Shown here: positions 7,982-16,493 of the stretch, one piece after another | Layout of the letters: each line of letters opens with the position of its first letter | How positions within the stretch are numbered: the first letter of the stretch is position 1 | NCBI RefSeq assembly: GCF_018614655.1 | Contig: NZ_JAGGOG010000023.1 | Span: forward strand, 62,001-126,000 | Origin: Pseudomonas fluorescens | GTDB taxonomy: Bacteria; Pseudomonadota; Gammaproteobacteria; Pseudomonadales; Pseudomonadaceae | Direction: 5' to 3' | DNA length: 64,000 nucleotides | Made by a program: the position numbers and the translations under genes | Notes under the pieces: model-generated | What the model was told of the DNA's origin: nothing | Databases searched by the model: none | The model's input: only the letters and a program-made list of their open reading frames with translations

Positions 7982-8986
7982 CTATTCGTCTGCATCGGCA
8001 GACCCAAATATCTCATCGACCCAACCTGCCAATCGGTAGCGATTATATACCTGAGGTGGGACATCGACATAAGGAATACTGAAGAAGTCTTGAGGTATCC
8101 TAGGCTGTTTTCGGTCGACAACACATATATTGCCTTCAAAATAGAAGTCATAGCTTTTCACGTTTTTATTAGTCGTGACCAACTTCTTTCTAGCCCCTAA
8201 TGTTTCTAGGGTCCGCATAGTCAACCCTGTCTGCTGCGGGTGTTCAATATCCAATATCGCATCAGATGCATTGAAGACGGACTGAACATCAGCTTTGGAA
8301 ATTGACTCAAACTTAAAGTCGGAACGACGTGCACTCCGGAATCCCGAGTTGATTACTCGATACAACCAGAACACCCAAGGTGCTTGCAAATATAAGTACC
8401 AAAACCTTTTTGCTGTAACGTCCAAACCATTGTCAATCTGTCTAACAATTGAAAAACGATCGGAGTGTGCTGTGCCGATAAAGCTAATATCGTAGCGTTT
8501 TTCATGGGGCACAACTGATTCGAATCCTGCTGAGAAAAATAGAGGCCTAAAATTCAAAGAGTACTTCTCAGCGTCATCTCGATCAAACGAAAAAACATGG
8601 TCAAAATAAGGTATATTATTAAAAATCAAGCGACGATTACGGAACGAATCCCACATATAAAGAATAAACTTCGCACGAGGATAAAACGAACGCCATTGTG
8701 CGAGAGTTTCTGTCGACAACGTTTGTCCATTTACTACAAAAACATAATCGAAGTCACGGTCCGCCAACGACTTCATTTCCTCTGCATAATATCGATCTGC
8801 TGCTCCCATGACCCAACTCCGGCGAACGCGAGTTACCGCTTTCAGGAGTGCGGACTCAAAGGGACGGTCAAGCAGGAAGGTAACGTCAGCCCCGCGTCGG
8901 GTCAGTTCGTCGCGGATCTCGTTCTCATAACCAAAAAACCGAGGAGCCACATACAGGATTTTTTTATTGCCCAGTGAAAAACTCAT
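7982..8986 (-). CDS. Glycosyltransferase, probable GT-B fold (CgeB-like)
   Basis: A 334-residue soluble protein without signal or clear membrane segments. It starts KKILYVAPRFFGYENEIRDE, a GT-B-type first strand and helix. It contains DYVFVVNGQTLS, KFILYMWDSFRN and DISFIGTAHSDRF. The donor-binding half ends with SDAILDIEHPQQTGLTMRTL and ETLGARKKLVTTN, which matches the C-terminal signature (glycosyltransferase 4/CgeB-like) where a Glu contacts the nucleotide sugar. It probably adds one sugar to the O-unit on the cytoplasmic face. The start codon is one base after the stop of the upstream acetyltransferase gene (TAG C ATG), so the two are translationally coupled. Sugar specificity cannot be read. 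Confidence 0.7.
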   Translation of the reverse strand: MSFSLGNKKILYVAPRFFGYENEIRDELTRRGADVTFLLDRPFESALLKAVTRVRRSWVMGAADRYYAEEMKSLADRDFDYVFVVNGQTLSTETLAQWRSFYPRAKFILYMWDSFRNRRLIFNNIPYFDHVFSFDRDDAEKYSLNFRPLFFSAGFESVVPHEKRYDISFIGTAHSDRFSIVRQIDNGLDVTAKRFWYLYLQAPWVFWLYRVINSGFRSARRSDFKFESISKADVQSVFNASDAILDIEHPQQTGLTMRTLETLGARKKLVTTNKNVKSYDFYFEGNICVVDRKQPRIPQDFFSIPYVDVPPQVYNRYRLAGWVDEIFGSADADE

Positions 8987-8987
8987 G

Positions 8988-9548
8988 CTATTTTTCCGTC
9001 ACTTTTACAACTTTCGCAGGGATACCGGCCACCGTCACGTTGTCCGCAGCAGACGTTAACAAAACAGCGTTAGCACCCACGGTAACATTGTTACCAATGA
9101 ACAACCCGCCCAAGACCTTAGCACCTGCCCCCACCAATACATTATCCCCAATTACAGGGCGATGATCCGCCGTATAAGTAAAGTCTAAATCCCTCGCTCC
9201 AAGGGTTACACCTTGGTAAATAACAGCATTTTTTCCAATACTCACAGCACCAATAACGGTGCCTTGGGTGTGGGGAAAAAACAGTCCAGGTCCAATCTTG
9301 CAAACCGTTGCTATTTCAATACCGAATACTAAAAAATTAAGTAATGAAAACAACTTTGCAAACGGCCTCAACCCATTCATCTGGCACTTGTAGGCCAGTC
9401 TATAGAGCAGAACGGGGGCAAATCTTGGAGAAAACATACTCAACAGCAGTTTTACTCTGGACTTGAGAGGCGGAGCGCCAAATAATTCTCTTTGCCGTTG
9501 GATATCGGCACGTAATAACGAGCAGATACTCATCCCGTTCTGTTCCAT
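8988..9548 (-). CDS. Serine-acetyltransferase-like hexapeptide-repeat transferase
   Basis: A 186-residue protein with an N-terminal helical part (RADIQRQRELFGAPPLKSRV) and a left-handed beta-helix of imperfect hexapeptide repeats: IGPGLFFPHTQGTVIGAVSI, GKNAVIYQGVTLGARD, IGDNVLVGAGAKVLGG, IGNNVTVGANAVLLTSA, then VAGIPAKVVK. The PH, GVTLG and GIPAK segments are those of the CysE/SAT clade. Inside glycan operons such proteins usually O- or N-acetylate a sugar rather than serine. It could acetylate the amino sugar made by FdtB, but it is not of the FdtC/VioB type. It is coupled to the downstream glycosyltransferase gene by a one-base gap. The acceptor is inferred only. Confidence 0.75.
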   Translation of the reverse strand: MEQNGMSICSLLRADIQRQRELFGAPPLKSRVKLLLSMFSPRFAPVLLYRLAYKCQMNGLRPFAKLFSLLNFLVFGIEIATVCKIGPGLFFPHTQGTVIGAVSIGKNAVIYQGVTLGARDLDFTYTADHRPVIGDNVLVGAGAKVLGGLFIGNNVTVGANAVLLTSAADNVTVAGIPAKVVKVTEK

Positions 9549-9560
9549 TGAAATATCGCC

Positions 9561-10697
9561 TTAGTTCATCAATTTACGAGCACGAAGCTCTTGATTAGCT
9601 TTCTCAAGCTGGTCTTCCGGCAGAGGTTGCGACAATACCCAGGCGGCAAAACGCTTCAGTCCCTCTTTCAAACTAACTTTAGGGACAACACCTAGCAGAG
9701 ATATCAGTCGCTCAATATCTGCGTAGTTATGACGAATATCACCAATACGGAATTGCCCCGTCACTGTTACATTAGGCTCTTTACCAAAAGCTTTAGTCAG
9801 TTCCTCAGCGACCTCCTTGACTGAAGTCGCCACTCCACTACCCACGTTGATAATGGCATTCGGAGACTCCGTGACCGTCAGGCCGGCGAGCAACGCGTCT
9901 GTCACATCATCCACGTGGACAAAATCGCGACTTTCAAGCCCGTCCTCGAATAATGGCAGGACGCTGTCCCGGCGAATCTTTGTTGAGAAGATCGACAGGA
10001 TCCCGGTGTAAGGGTTGTTCAAAGACTGGCGCTCGCCGTAGACGTTCTGCAAGCGAAAAATTGTATAGCCGATGCCCATCGACTGGCAGCCGATACGAAC
10101 AAGATCTTCCTGCGCATACTTAGTTGCTGCATAGAAAGAAGACGGTGCAATCTGATCAGTTTCTTTCGTTGGGACTAATTGCAACTGAGCCCCCGAAAGT
10201 GGGCAAACTGGCTCCCATTGTTGCAAGTTCAGCGCATCAGCCGTTCGTGCAGAAGGGCAAACACGCATACCACTTTCAGGATTTACATAAGCGCCCTCTC
10301 CATACACCGAACGGCTCGAAGATAAGACGATACGCTTGACCTGATGCGTCGTCATCCTGCTGAGGACTTCAAACATCAATGCCGTCCCCTGAGAGTTGAC
10401 CTCATTGTACTTGGCAATTTCATACATCGACTGACCAGTACCAGTTTCGGCCGCCAGATGGACAACCGCATGCACACCCTCCAGACTACGGGTCCAGTCC
10501 TCCTTGCTCGTCACGCTACCGCGGATAAATTCAATACCCTCGCCAGCCAACCAATCGAGGTCTTGAGGAAGGACACCATGCACTTGAACAGTAAGCGGAT
10601 CCAGAACTCTGATTCGATACCCATGAGCCTGTAGCTTTGGTATCAAATGCGACCCTATGAACCCAGCACCGCCGGTAACCAAAACAATTTTAGACAT
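9561..10697 (-). CDS. Extended-SDR nucleotide-sugar epimerase
   Basis: A 378-residue NAD(P)-dependent sugar-nucleotide enzyme. The Rossmann motif VTGGAGFIGSHL is at the N-terminus, SSSRSVYGEG supplies the catalytic Ser, and YAATKYAQED is the YxxxK motif. A Cys-containing insertion (CPSARTADALNL, WEPVCPLSG) precedes YxxxK, and NNPYTGILSIFSTKIRR follows. The insertion and NPYTG segment resemble dTDP-L-rhamnose 4-epimerase (WbiB-type, giving 6-deoxy-L-talose) and related 4-epimerases; a UDP-HexNAc 4-epimerase or 4-reductase is also possible. The second ATG (10697) is used because AGGAG lies 6 bases before it and directly abuts the first. It is the fifth gene from the operon's end, between wzy and the hexapeptide acetyltransferase gene. 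Confidence 0.75.
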   Translation of the reverse strand: MSKIVLVTGGAGFIGSHLIPKLQAHGYRIRVLDPLTVQVHGVLPQDLDWLAGEGIEFIRGSVTSKEDWTRSLEGVHAVVHLAAETGTGQSMYEIAKYNEVNSQGTALMFEVLSRMTTHQVKRIVLSSSRSVYGEGAYVNPESGMRVCPSARTADALNLQQWEPVCPLSGAQLQLVPTKETDQIAPSSFYAATKYAQEDLVRIGCQSMGIGYTIFRLQNVYGERQSLNNPYTGILSIFSTKIRRDSVLPLFEDGLESRDFVHVDDVTDALLAGLTVTESPNAIINVGSGVATSVKEVAEELTKAFGKEPNVTVTGQFRIGDIRHNYADIERLISLLGVVPKVSLKEGLKRFAAWVLSQPLPEDQLEKANQELRARKLMN

Positions 10698-10716
10698 ACT
10701 CATCTCCTAATTTTCC

Positions 10717-11937
10717 CTACGCCAAATAGGCGGGCCTTTTCCCTTTAAAGAAAAGGGCAATAAAAACCAAAAATGCCAACCCACCACTAAATAGAACCGC
10801 TGGAAGCGCATTCAGAGTCAGAGTGCAAATGGAGATACCCAAGCATGCACACAAAGCAGTATTTCCAGATCGTATGCAAATTCTCACAAACAGCGCCAAG
10901 ATTGCCGAATAAAGAATAACGCCAAAGTAACCAAAATTCAGAAATGCATCGACATAAAATACTGTATTCGCCGACCCCGTCCCTGTTTCATTCTGTCCCC
11001 ATTCGAAAGCAAACACTTCCTGCTCAAGATTAATCTTAGGCTCGCCCATTAAAAAAGCAATAAGGCCGATGGATCGACCCGAGACACTTTCGCCTGAGAG
11101 AACCTCATCCTTATAACGAAGCCAATCGATAGCTGTAAGATAGGGGATATACATAACCCGATTGATCAAATAGTAGAACTGGGATGTCTCTTCAGGAAAT
11201 AGATTGTATTCAACCGGCACCGAAGCCATTGGGCTCTCTTCAGCGGGCGCTGCATCAGCGGAAGTTAAGGCCCCGCGCGCCAACACCGAAACAGTCGCGA
11301 TTACAATTACCAAATAAAAAACTGACAAATAAGCCTTATTCTTCTTCCCTACGTTTACAAACAAAATAATCAACGGGATCATCGCCACCAATGCCCGGCC
11401 CTTCTCCAGCGTCAGCAATAAAGTAAAAATAAAAGCGAACAAGACCCAAAAACGACGTCGTGCTTTATCCACGAACATTTGAGTAATCACAAGCGGAACT
11501 AACGATGTAACACCTATTGCGTAAATATATGTCAGTATTCGCTCAGAACCTTCGCGCGTCCTCAGAAACTCCTCACGCAGACCAGATAACTCCGCGAGCC
11601 CCACCCCCTTGAACGCTGCAAACAAGGCTATTCCTGGCGCAGTTAATGAGGCGTAAAGAATGACAGCAAAATAAATCCCAAGGATAGTTAGATTAAACAC
11701 CCTCCAACTCATAGGAAGTTTCGGAACCGTATTAAGTAATCGCGAAAACCAATAACCTGAAAACAATATATAAAACAATAAGTAAGACAGAATACTCAAC
11801 ACCGAGAGGAATAGTAAAACCGGTGCTTGATCACGCTCACCAAAGAAAACACCCAATAGTGATGGAAGGATATAAAATATCGCCATTGCCAGTACTGGCA
11901 GCAGATACATATTCCTAAACTCTAAAACCTTAAACAT
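10717..11937 (-). CDS. wzy: O-antigen polymerase candidate (Wzy)
   Basis: A very hydrophobic 406-residue inner-membrane protein with roughly ten to twelve predicted helices and one large hydrophilic loop in the second half (about residues 225-320, VEYNLFPEETSQFYYLINRV to EWGQNETGTGSANTV). Such a topology, with little sequence conservation, is the hallmark of Wzy polymerases that join O-units on the periplasmic face. The loop ends just before YVDAFLNFGYFGVILYSAIL, a Gly- and aromatic-rich segment seen in many Wzy/Wzy-like proteins. It is the only such protein in the operon besides Wzx and WbpL, which supports the call. The start follows GGTGGG. It is AT-rich compared with the housekeeping genes. 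Confidence 0.75.
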   Translation of the reverse strand: MFKVLEFRNMYLLPVLAMAIFYILPSLLGVFFGERDQAPVLLFLSVLSILSYLLFYILFSGYWFSRLLNTVPKLPMSWRVFNLTILGIYFAVILYASLTAPGIALFAAFKGVGLAELSGLREEFLRTREGSERILTYIYAIGVTSLVPLVITQMFVDKARRRFWVLFAFIFTLLLTLEKGRALVAMIPLIILFVNVGKKNKAYLSVFYLVIVIATVSVLARGALTSADAAPAEESPMASVPVEYNLFPEETSQFYYLINRVMYIPYLTAIDWLRYKDEVLSGESVSGRSIGLIAFLMGEPKINLEQEVFAFEWGQNETGTGSANTVFYVDAFLNFGYFGVILYSAILALFVRICIRSGNTALCACLGISICTLTLNALPAVLFSGGLAFLVFIALFFKGKRPAYLA

Positions 11938-11979
11938 ATCCCACCCGACCTATGTGAGCCACATTAAATTATCATCATA

Positions 11980-12945
11980 CTACGCACGCTTTTTGATAAA
12001 ATTTTTAAAATGTGCCAGCGGTACCGACGCGACCGTCAAGAATATCTTGTTTTTGAGGAAGACAAATACAAGCTTTACAAATAAATATCGACTCGATTTA
12101 GTATAGGTAAGCATATAATTTTCGAGGCGCGCAACATTAGCTACGTCACCCTTTATTACCTGGCGAAAAAGCTCGCCTGCAATATAACGCTGACCACCCC
12201 GAGCACATGCTGCTTGCATCCGAACATCCTCTGGATACTGTTTGGAAATGATTTCCAATGTTCGGAGAGACTCATCCAATAGCTCTAACGTCCGATCACT
12301 CGCACCTAAGCCGTGCTTTCTGTATTTGCCGTAGACGCCCGCCAACTCCCTTACCTGGCCCGTCGCAGCCACCTCAATACAAAAAATCCAATCGGATACA
12401 ACAGGAAACGCAGGATGGAAGCCGTGTGCAGGGCAATTGCTTTTTCGAACCATGACAGATGAAGCGCCCGGGATACCACCCTTCGAGATCAACTCATAGA
12501 CATCTTTAATTTCTTCTTTCTTTGTCGAGTTAGTGATAAATATCGTTTCATTAGTATGATGATTAAATATCTCAACAGGATGGTAAGACAACACTACTGC
12601 GGGATCATTAAAAACCTCGACTTGTGACGAGAGTTTTCCCGGTAGGAATAGATCATCTCCCCCCAGCAAAGCAATTAGCTCTCCAGTGCATGCAAAAAAA
12701 GCCGCATTGGAGTTACCAGTAATTCCCAAATTTTTTTTATTCAGTACTGGCTTAACTATTTCAGGATATTTACACTGAAACTCGAGAATAACTTTTGCGG
12801 TTCCATCCGTGGAAGCATCATCTGCTACCACAATCTCAAGATTTGGATAGTCCTGATCCAGCACGCTCTGTATTGTTTCTGCAATCAAATTTTCTTGATT
12901 ATATGTAATTATCATTACAGAAACTTTTGGGCTATACGCAGTCAA
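11980..12945 (-). CDS. Family 2 glycosyltransferase
   Basis: A 321-residue GT-A-fold glycosyltransferase. The N-terminus KVSVMIITYNQENLIAETIQ, ADDASTDGTAKVI and LLGGDDLFLPGKL (the DxD-like metal site) are classic GT2 motifs; VVSDWIFCIE provides the downstream acidic residues. The C-terminal 100 residues are helical with a hydrophobic stretch near the end (LFVKLVFVFLKN) that may touch the membrane. It probably adds one residue to the growing O-unit. A frame start at GTG 12960 lacks a ribosome-binding site, whereas GAGGAG lies 7 bases before the TTG at 12945, so TTG is the likelier start. Donor sugar unknown. Confidence 0.85.
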   Translation of the reverse strand: MTAYSPKVSVMIITYNQENLIAETIQSVLDQDYPNLEIVVADDASTDGTAKVILEFQCKYPEIVKPVLNKKNLGITGNSNAAFFACTGELIALLGGDDLFLPGKLSSQVEVFNDPAVVLSYHPVEIFNHHTNETIFITNSTKKEEIKDVYELISKGGIPGASSVMVRKSNCPAHGFHPAFPVVSDWIFCIEVAATGQVRELAGVYGKYRKHGLGASDRTLELLDESLRTLEIISKQYPEDVRMQAACARGGQRYIAGELFRQVIKGDVANVARLENYMLTYTKSSRYLFVKLVFVFLKNKIFLTVASVPLAHFKNFIKKRA

Positions 12946-13014
12946 AAATTCGCTCCTCACCTGTTACTAAAAACATCCGACAAATAAAAACTCACCGACA
13001 GCCAACACCGTCAA

Positions 13015-14283
13015 TCACTCTGACGTCGAAAGCTTCATCCCTTTGAGCTCCCTGGTAATAAAAACAATCATGACAGTCCAATAAAGTGCGTAAGTCAGGG
13101 CATGTGCTATTGTGACCCCTTCCAACCCGTAAATCCCGGACAGCCAGATCGAAAACACATAAAACCCTACCGATCCTAAAACTTCCGTGACGATGAAAAG
13201 CTTGAACATCGCCTTCCCCAACATCAAATAAGCCAGAATCCAACTGCCAATTTTCAATGTGTCACCGAACATCTGCCATGCAAAAAGATCCCGCATTGGA
13301 AGAAAATCATCGGTGAACAACAAATTGATAATTAGATCGCGGAATAGATAAATCACAAGGCCACAAATTGCAGCGCAGGGCAGAATCATCTTATATCCTT
13401 GGATTATTTCCTGCTTGATGCCCTCATAAGTCTTCAGCTCTGACAGTTTTGGTAGGTAATAAACACTCAGCGTCGTGGTCACCAGCATCAAATAGGCGGA
13501 ACTCAATCGCCAGATAGCCTCCCAATAACCGGCGGCAGCCCAACCAAGTGTATCCCCCAAATGATTTCGCACCAAAATATGACTAATTGGAACGCATGTC
13601 GCTGAGGTTAACGCCATGGCCGTAAACTTGGTAAAGTTGACAAGTACACCCCGATCAACTTCTCCGAACAAGTACTTTACTTTGAACCAGGGCGCTTCCC
13701 AGCAAACTAGCAATGTCACGAAAAAATTAATCGATTGATAGACTGCCAGTGCAACCAGTGCACCATACAGCCCATAATAGATCGACATACCCGTTGTTAC
13801 CACGAATGCCAGTACACTTCCGGCGATATTCGAAAGCACGTAACGAAGAAGCTCCTTCTTTCCGTTCAATATCGCAAGTAAAAGAGCGTTGAGTGTAAAC
13901 AGCAATAGCGTCGCTGCAAACCAAACAAACACCCCACCCAGACCTTCTTTGCCGAAGACCCATGATGCTAGCGAATCGCTAAATAGAGCAATTATGACGC
14001 TGGTAAACAGTGAACCTACCACCACGATAGTCCCTGCCGTTCGCCAAACAGCTTGCTGCTTTAGTTCATCATCGTGATATTCCGCGGTGTATTTGGTGAC
14101 GCCAGTATTGATAGCGCCACTGGCGAAGGTAGTAATCATCTGGATCGCATTCTGGAACTGTCCCAGTGATGCGTACCCAACGGGTCCTACATAAACGGCA
14201 AGCACTTTATTCAGGCCAAGAAGAGTAAGCATCTTGACCAGTACTGCAATACCGTTCAGCAAGCTTGTCTTTATCAGCGTCAT
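13015..14283 (-). CDS. wzx: O-unit flippase (Wzx, WzxE-like)
   Basis: A 422-residue polytopic membrane protein with about twelve helices of the MOP/PST superfamily, which moves undecaprenyl-pyrophosphate-linked O-units across the inner membrane. The N-terminus (SLLNGIAVLVKMLTLLGLNK, VGPVGYASLGQFQNA, GAINTGVTKYTAEY) resembles the WzxE branch that works on lipid carriers with amino-deoxy sugars such as Fuc4NAc. That fits the presence of fdtB next door. The start lies 7 bases past the fdtB stop, suggesting coupled translation. It is the only flippase in the cluster. Confidence 0.9.
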   Translation of the reverse strand: MTLIKTSLLNGIAVLVKMLTLLGLNKVLAVYVGPVGYASLGQFQNAIQMITTFASGAINTGVTKYTAEYHDDELKQQAVWRTAGTIVVVGSLFTSVIIALFSDSLASWVFGKEGLGGVFVWFAATLLLFTLNALLLAILNGKKELLRYVLSNIAGSVLAFVVTTGMSIYYGLYGALVALAVYQSINFFVTLLVCWEAPWFKVKYLFGEVDRGVLVNFTKFTAMALTSATCVPISHILVRNHLGDTLGWAAAGYWEAIWRLSSAYLMLVTTTLSVYYLPKLSELKTYEGIKQEIIQGYKMILPCAAICGLVIYLFRDLIINLLFTDDFLPMRDLFAWQMFGDTLKIGSWILAYLMLGKAMFKLFIVTEVLGSVGFYVFSIWLSGIYGLEGVTIAHALTYALYWTVMIVFITRELKGMKLSTSE

Positions 14284-14290
14284 TTAAGTA

Positions 14291-15415
14291 TCAACCGCGC
14301 CCGACAAAACTATTGCAAGCATCAACCACTACCTTCGCATCAGCCAGACTCATAGTCGGGCCGATGGGCAGACTTAGAATTTGGTCGTGAATTTTTTCTG
14401 TCAGTGGAAACGAAAGACTATTCCAGTCGCTGTACGCTTTTTGTTTGTGGGGGGGAATAGGATAATGAATGAGAGTTTGAACCCCTGCATTCGCGAGATA
14501 CTGATGTAGCTCGTCTCGAGCCTCACAGCGAATGACAAACAAATGCCAAACATGACTTTCCAAGGTAAGAGCCGAAGTTTTTTTATCCAACGGCAATGTT
14601 ATAAGCGGATTATTTATACCTTTCATATACACATCCGCAACAACCCTACGACTCCCCGTGTTAGACTGAAGGTAGTTCAACTTAACACTCAACATCGCCG
14701 CCTGAATTTCATCCAGACGACTATTTACACCTGGGTAGATATTCTCGTATTTCTTATGAGAGCCATAGTTTCGCAATGCTTTGATCACATCAGCCAACTC
14801 ATCATCGTTGGTCGTCACAGCACCAGCATCACCCAATGCTCCCAGGTTTTTGCCTGGATAAAAACTAAACGCTCCGGCATCTCCCCAACTTCCCGCCGGT
14901 GTGGCATCTATGCTCGCGAGGTGGGCCTGCGCAGCGTCTTCGAGTACAAGTAACTTATGCTCGGCCGCGATATCCTGAATCTCTTGCATGTCAGCCAGTT
15001 GACCATACAAATGAACAGGAATAATCACTTTTGTGCGCGGCGTTATCGCTGCCCTCACTAATGCAGGAGAAATGTTCAGCGTTTTCTCATCGGGCTCGAC
15101 CAATACAGGGGTCAACCCATTTTCGGTGACTGCTAAAATACTGGCAATGTAAGTGTTGGCAGGAACGATAACCTCATCGCCTTCCTGCAACTTTCCAAGT
15201 ATTTTCCAAGCCCGTAAAGTCAGCGATAGTGCATCAAGACCATTAGCAACACCCAAGCAATGCTTGACGCCACACATCTGAGCAAAGCGTTTTTCGAAAG
15301 TAGCTAGCTCAACGCCTTGCACATACCAACCCGAGTCAATGACTCGGGCGCACGCTTCTTTCAACTGAACTGCATACTCAGCATTAACGTCTTTCAAACT
15401 CAGAAATTCAATCAT
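14291..15415 (-). CDS. fdtB: dTDP-3-keto-6-deoxyhexose aminotransferase (FdtB/QdtB type)
   Basis: A 374-residue PLP-dependent sugar aminotransferase of the DegT/DnrJ/EryC1 family. It opens with FLSLKDVNAEYAVQLKEA, has ANGLDALSLTLRAW (phosphate site), ANTYIASILAVTENG and LEDAAQAHLA. The PLP lysine is at about residue 189 in AFSFYPGKNLGALGDAGA, and NSRLDEIQAAML follows. These match FdtB/QdtB, which aminate C3 of the 3-keto product made by FdtA/QdtA. Its neighbour encodes an FdtA domain, so the pair would yield dTDP-Fuc3N or dTDP-Qui3N. VioA-type C4 amination is less likely given the FdtA context. Gal versus gluco configuration cannot be decided from sequence. Confidence 0.87.
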   Translation of the reverse strand: MIEFLSLKDVNAEYAVQLKEACARVIDSGWYVQGVELATFEKRFAQMCGVKHCLGVANGLDALSLTLRAWKILGKLQEGDEVIVPANTYIASILAVTENGLTPVLVEPDEKTLNISPALVRAAITPRTKVIIPVHLYGQLADMQEIQDIAAEHKLLVLEDAAQAHLASIDATPAGSWGDAGAFSFYPGKNLGALGDAGAVTTNDDELADVIKALRNYGSHKKYENIYPGVNSRLDEIQAAMLSVKLNYLQSNTGSRRVVADVYMKGINNPLITLPLDKKTSALTLESHVWHLFVIRCEARDELHQYLANAGVQTLIHYPIPPHKQKAYSDWNSLSFPLTEKIHDQILSLPIGPTMSLADAKVVVDACNSFVGRG

Positions 15416-15509
15416 CGCACCACCAAATTAAAACTGATTAGAAAAATCGCCGCTGACTAGAAGAAATTTGAGCCGGCTACTTGGCGACTTACCTGATAAC
15501 CAAAGAAAT

Positions 15510-16493
15510 TCAACTCTCGGCTTGAGCTTTCACAATCCGAATAAAATCATCATAGTTTCGAATGTAATCCGACTCTGCGTACTTTTCACTGGCAAAAACA
15601 ACCAGAACGCAATCTTCACTAAAGTCGTGCATCTCACGCCATATCAGATTATTAATGAATACGCCTTTGGATGGTGAGTCCAACCAAACATCCTCGGTGT
15701 GGGTACCATTATCCAGCACCATACGGCATTTTCCCGAGACACAGACGGCCAACTGCAATAGATTTTTATGGGCATGGAAACCACGACTTACTTCCGCCAA
15801 CGTGCCAAATATGTAATAAACACGTTTGACATCAAAAGGCAGAATATTGCCCGCCTCAAGGGAAATCAGGCTACCACGTTCATCACCAATAATTTTCAGG
15901 TCGACCAACCGGGTAGTTCCCGGCAGATAGAACGTCGGTAATTCAGCATCTCGAAGGCTGACGGCACTCGCATCTTTTTCACTGACAGAAAAATCATCGC
16001 ACCTAGGCCACTGGATATCGAGATCACTATCATTCCAAACGATACTACGCTCCAGCTCCTTACAGTAAACGTCTGTGGTTTTGTATAAGAAATGGGTATC
16101 ATCTTCTAAAGCTACAAAACCGTGAGCAAAGCCTTCAGGAATCCATAAGCACTTTCTATTCTCTGCACTCAGTTCAATACCTACCGACATCCCGAAGGTT
16201 GGGGAGTTGCGTCGAATATCGACAGCGACGTCGTATGCGGCGCCTTTCGTCACCCTGACTAGCTTTCCCTGAGCATGAGGGCCCATTTGATAATGTAGGC
16301 CCCGCAGCACACCTTTTTTAGAGCACGAATGATTATCCTGAACGAATGATCTCGGCACGGGAAGGCCAATTTTTTTCAGTTCAGCATGAAAACTAAACTC
16401 ATTGAAGCTTTCCATAAACCATCCACGGCTATCTTCATACGCCTGCGGTTCGAACACTACAACATCAGGAATTTTTGTCTGAGTAACTTTCAT
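15510..16493 (-). CDS. RmlC-FdtA fusion: 3,5-epimerase plus 3,4-ketoisomerase
   Basis: A 327-residue protein joining two cupin enzymes. Residues 1-190 are a full RmlC (dTDP-4-dehydrorhamnose 3,5-epimerase): DSRGWFMESFNE, FVQDNHSCSKKGVLRGLHYQ with the catalytic His at 67, GKLVRVTKGAAYDVAVDIR, PEGFAHGF, and HFLYKTTDVY with Tyr137, the same 70-residue His-Tyr spacing as in known RmlC. Residues 194-327 are an FdtA/QdtA/WxcM-type 3,4-ketoisomerase: DERGSLISLEAG, RGFHAHKNLLQLAV with the paired active-site His at 240 and 242, and FINNLIWREMHDF. Both domains act on dTDP-4-keto-6-deoxyglucose, so they would compete for or share one substrate. The ATG overlaps the rmlA stop by four bases (ATGA). Both active sites look intact. 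Confidence 0.88.
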   Translation of the reverse strand: MKVTQTKIPDVVVFEPQAYEDSRGWFMESFNEFSFHAELKKIGLPVPRSFVQDNHSCSKKGVLRGLHYQMGPHAQGKLVRVTKGAAYDVAVDIRRNSPTFGMSVGIELSAENRKCLWIPEGFAHGFVALEDDTHFLYKTTDVYCKELERSIVWNDSDLDIQWPRCDDFSVSEKDASAVSLRDAELPTFYLPGTTRLVDLKIIGDERGSLISLEAGNILPFDVKRVYYIFGTLAEVSRGFHAHKNLLQLAVCVSGKCRMVLDNGTHTEDVWLDSPSKGVFINNLIWREMHDFSEDCVLVVFASEKYAESDYIRNYDDFIRIVKAQAES

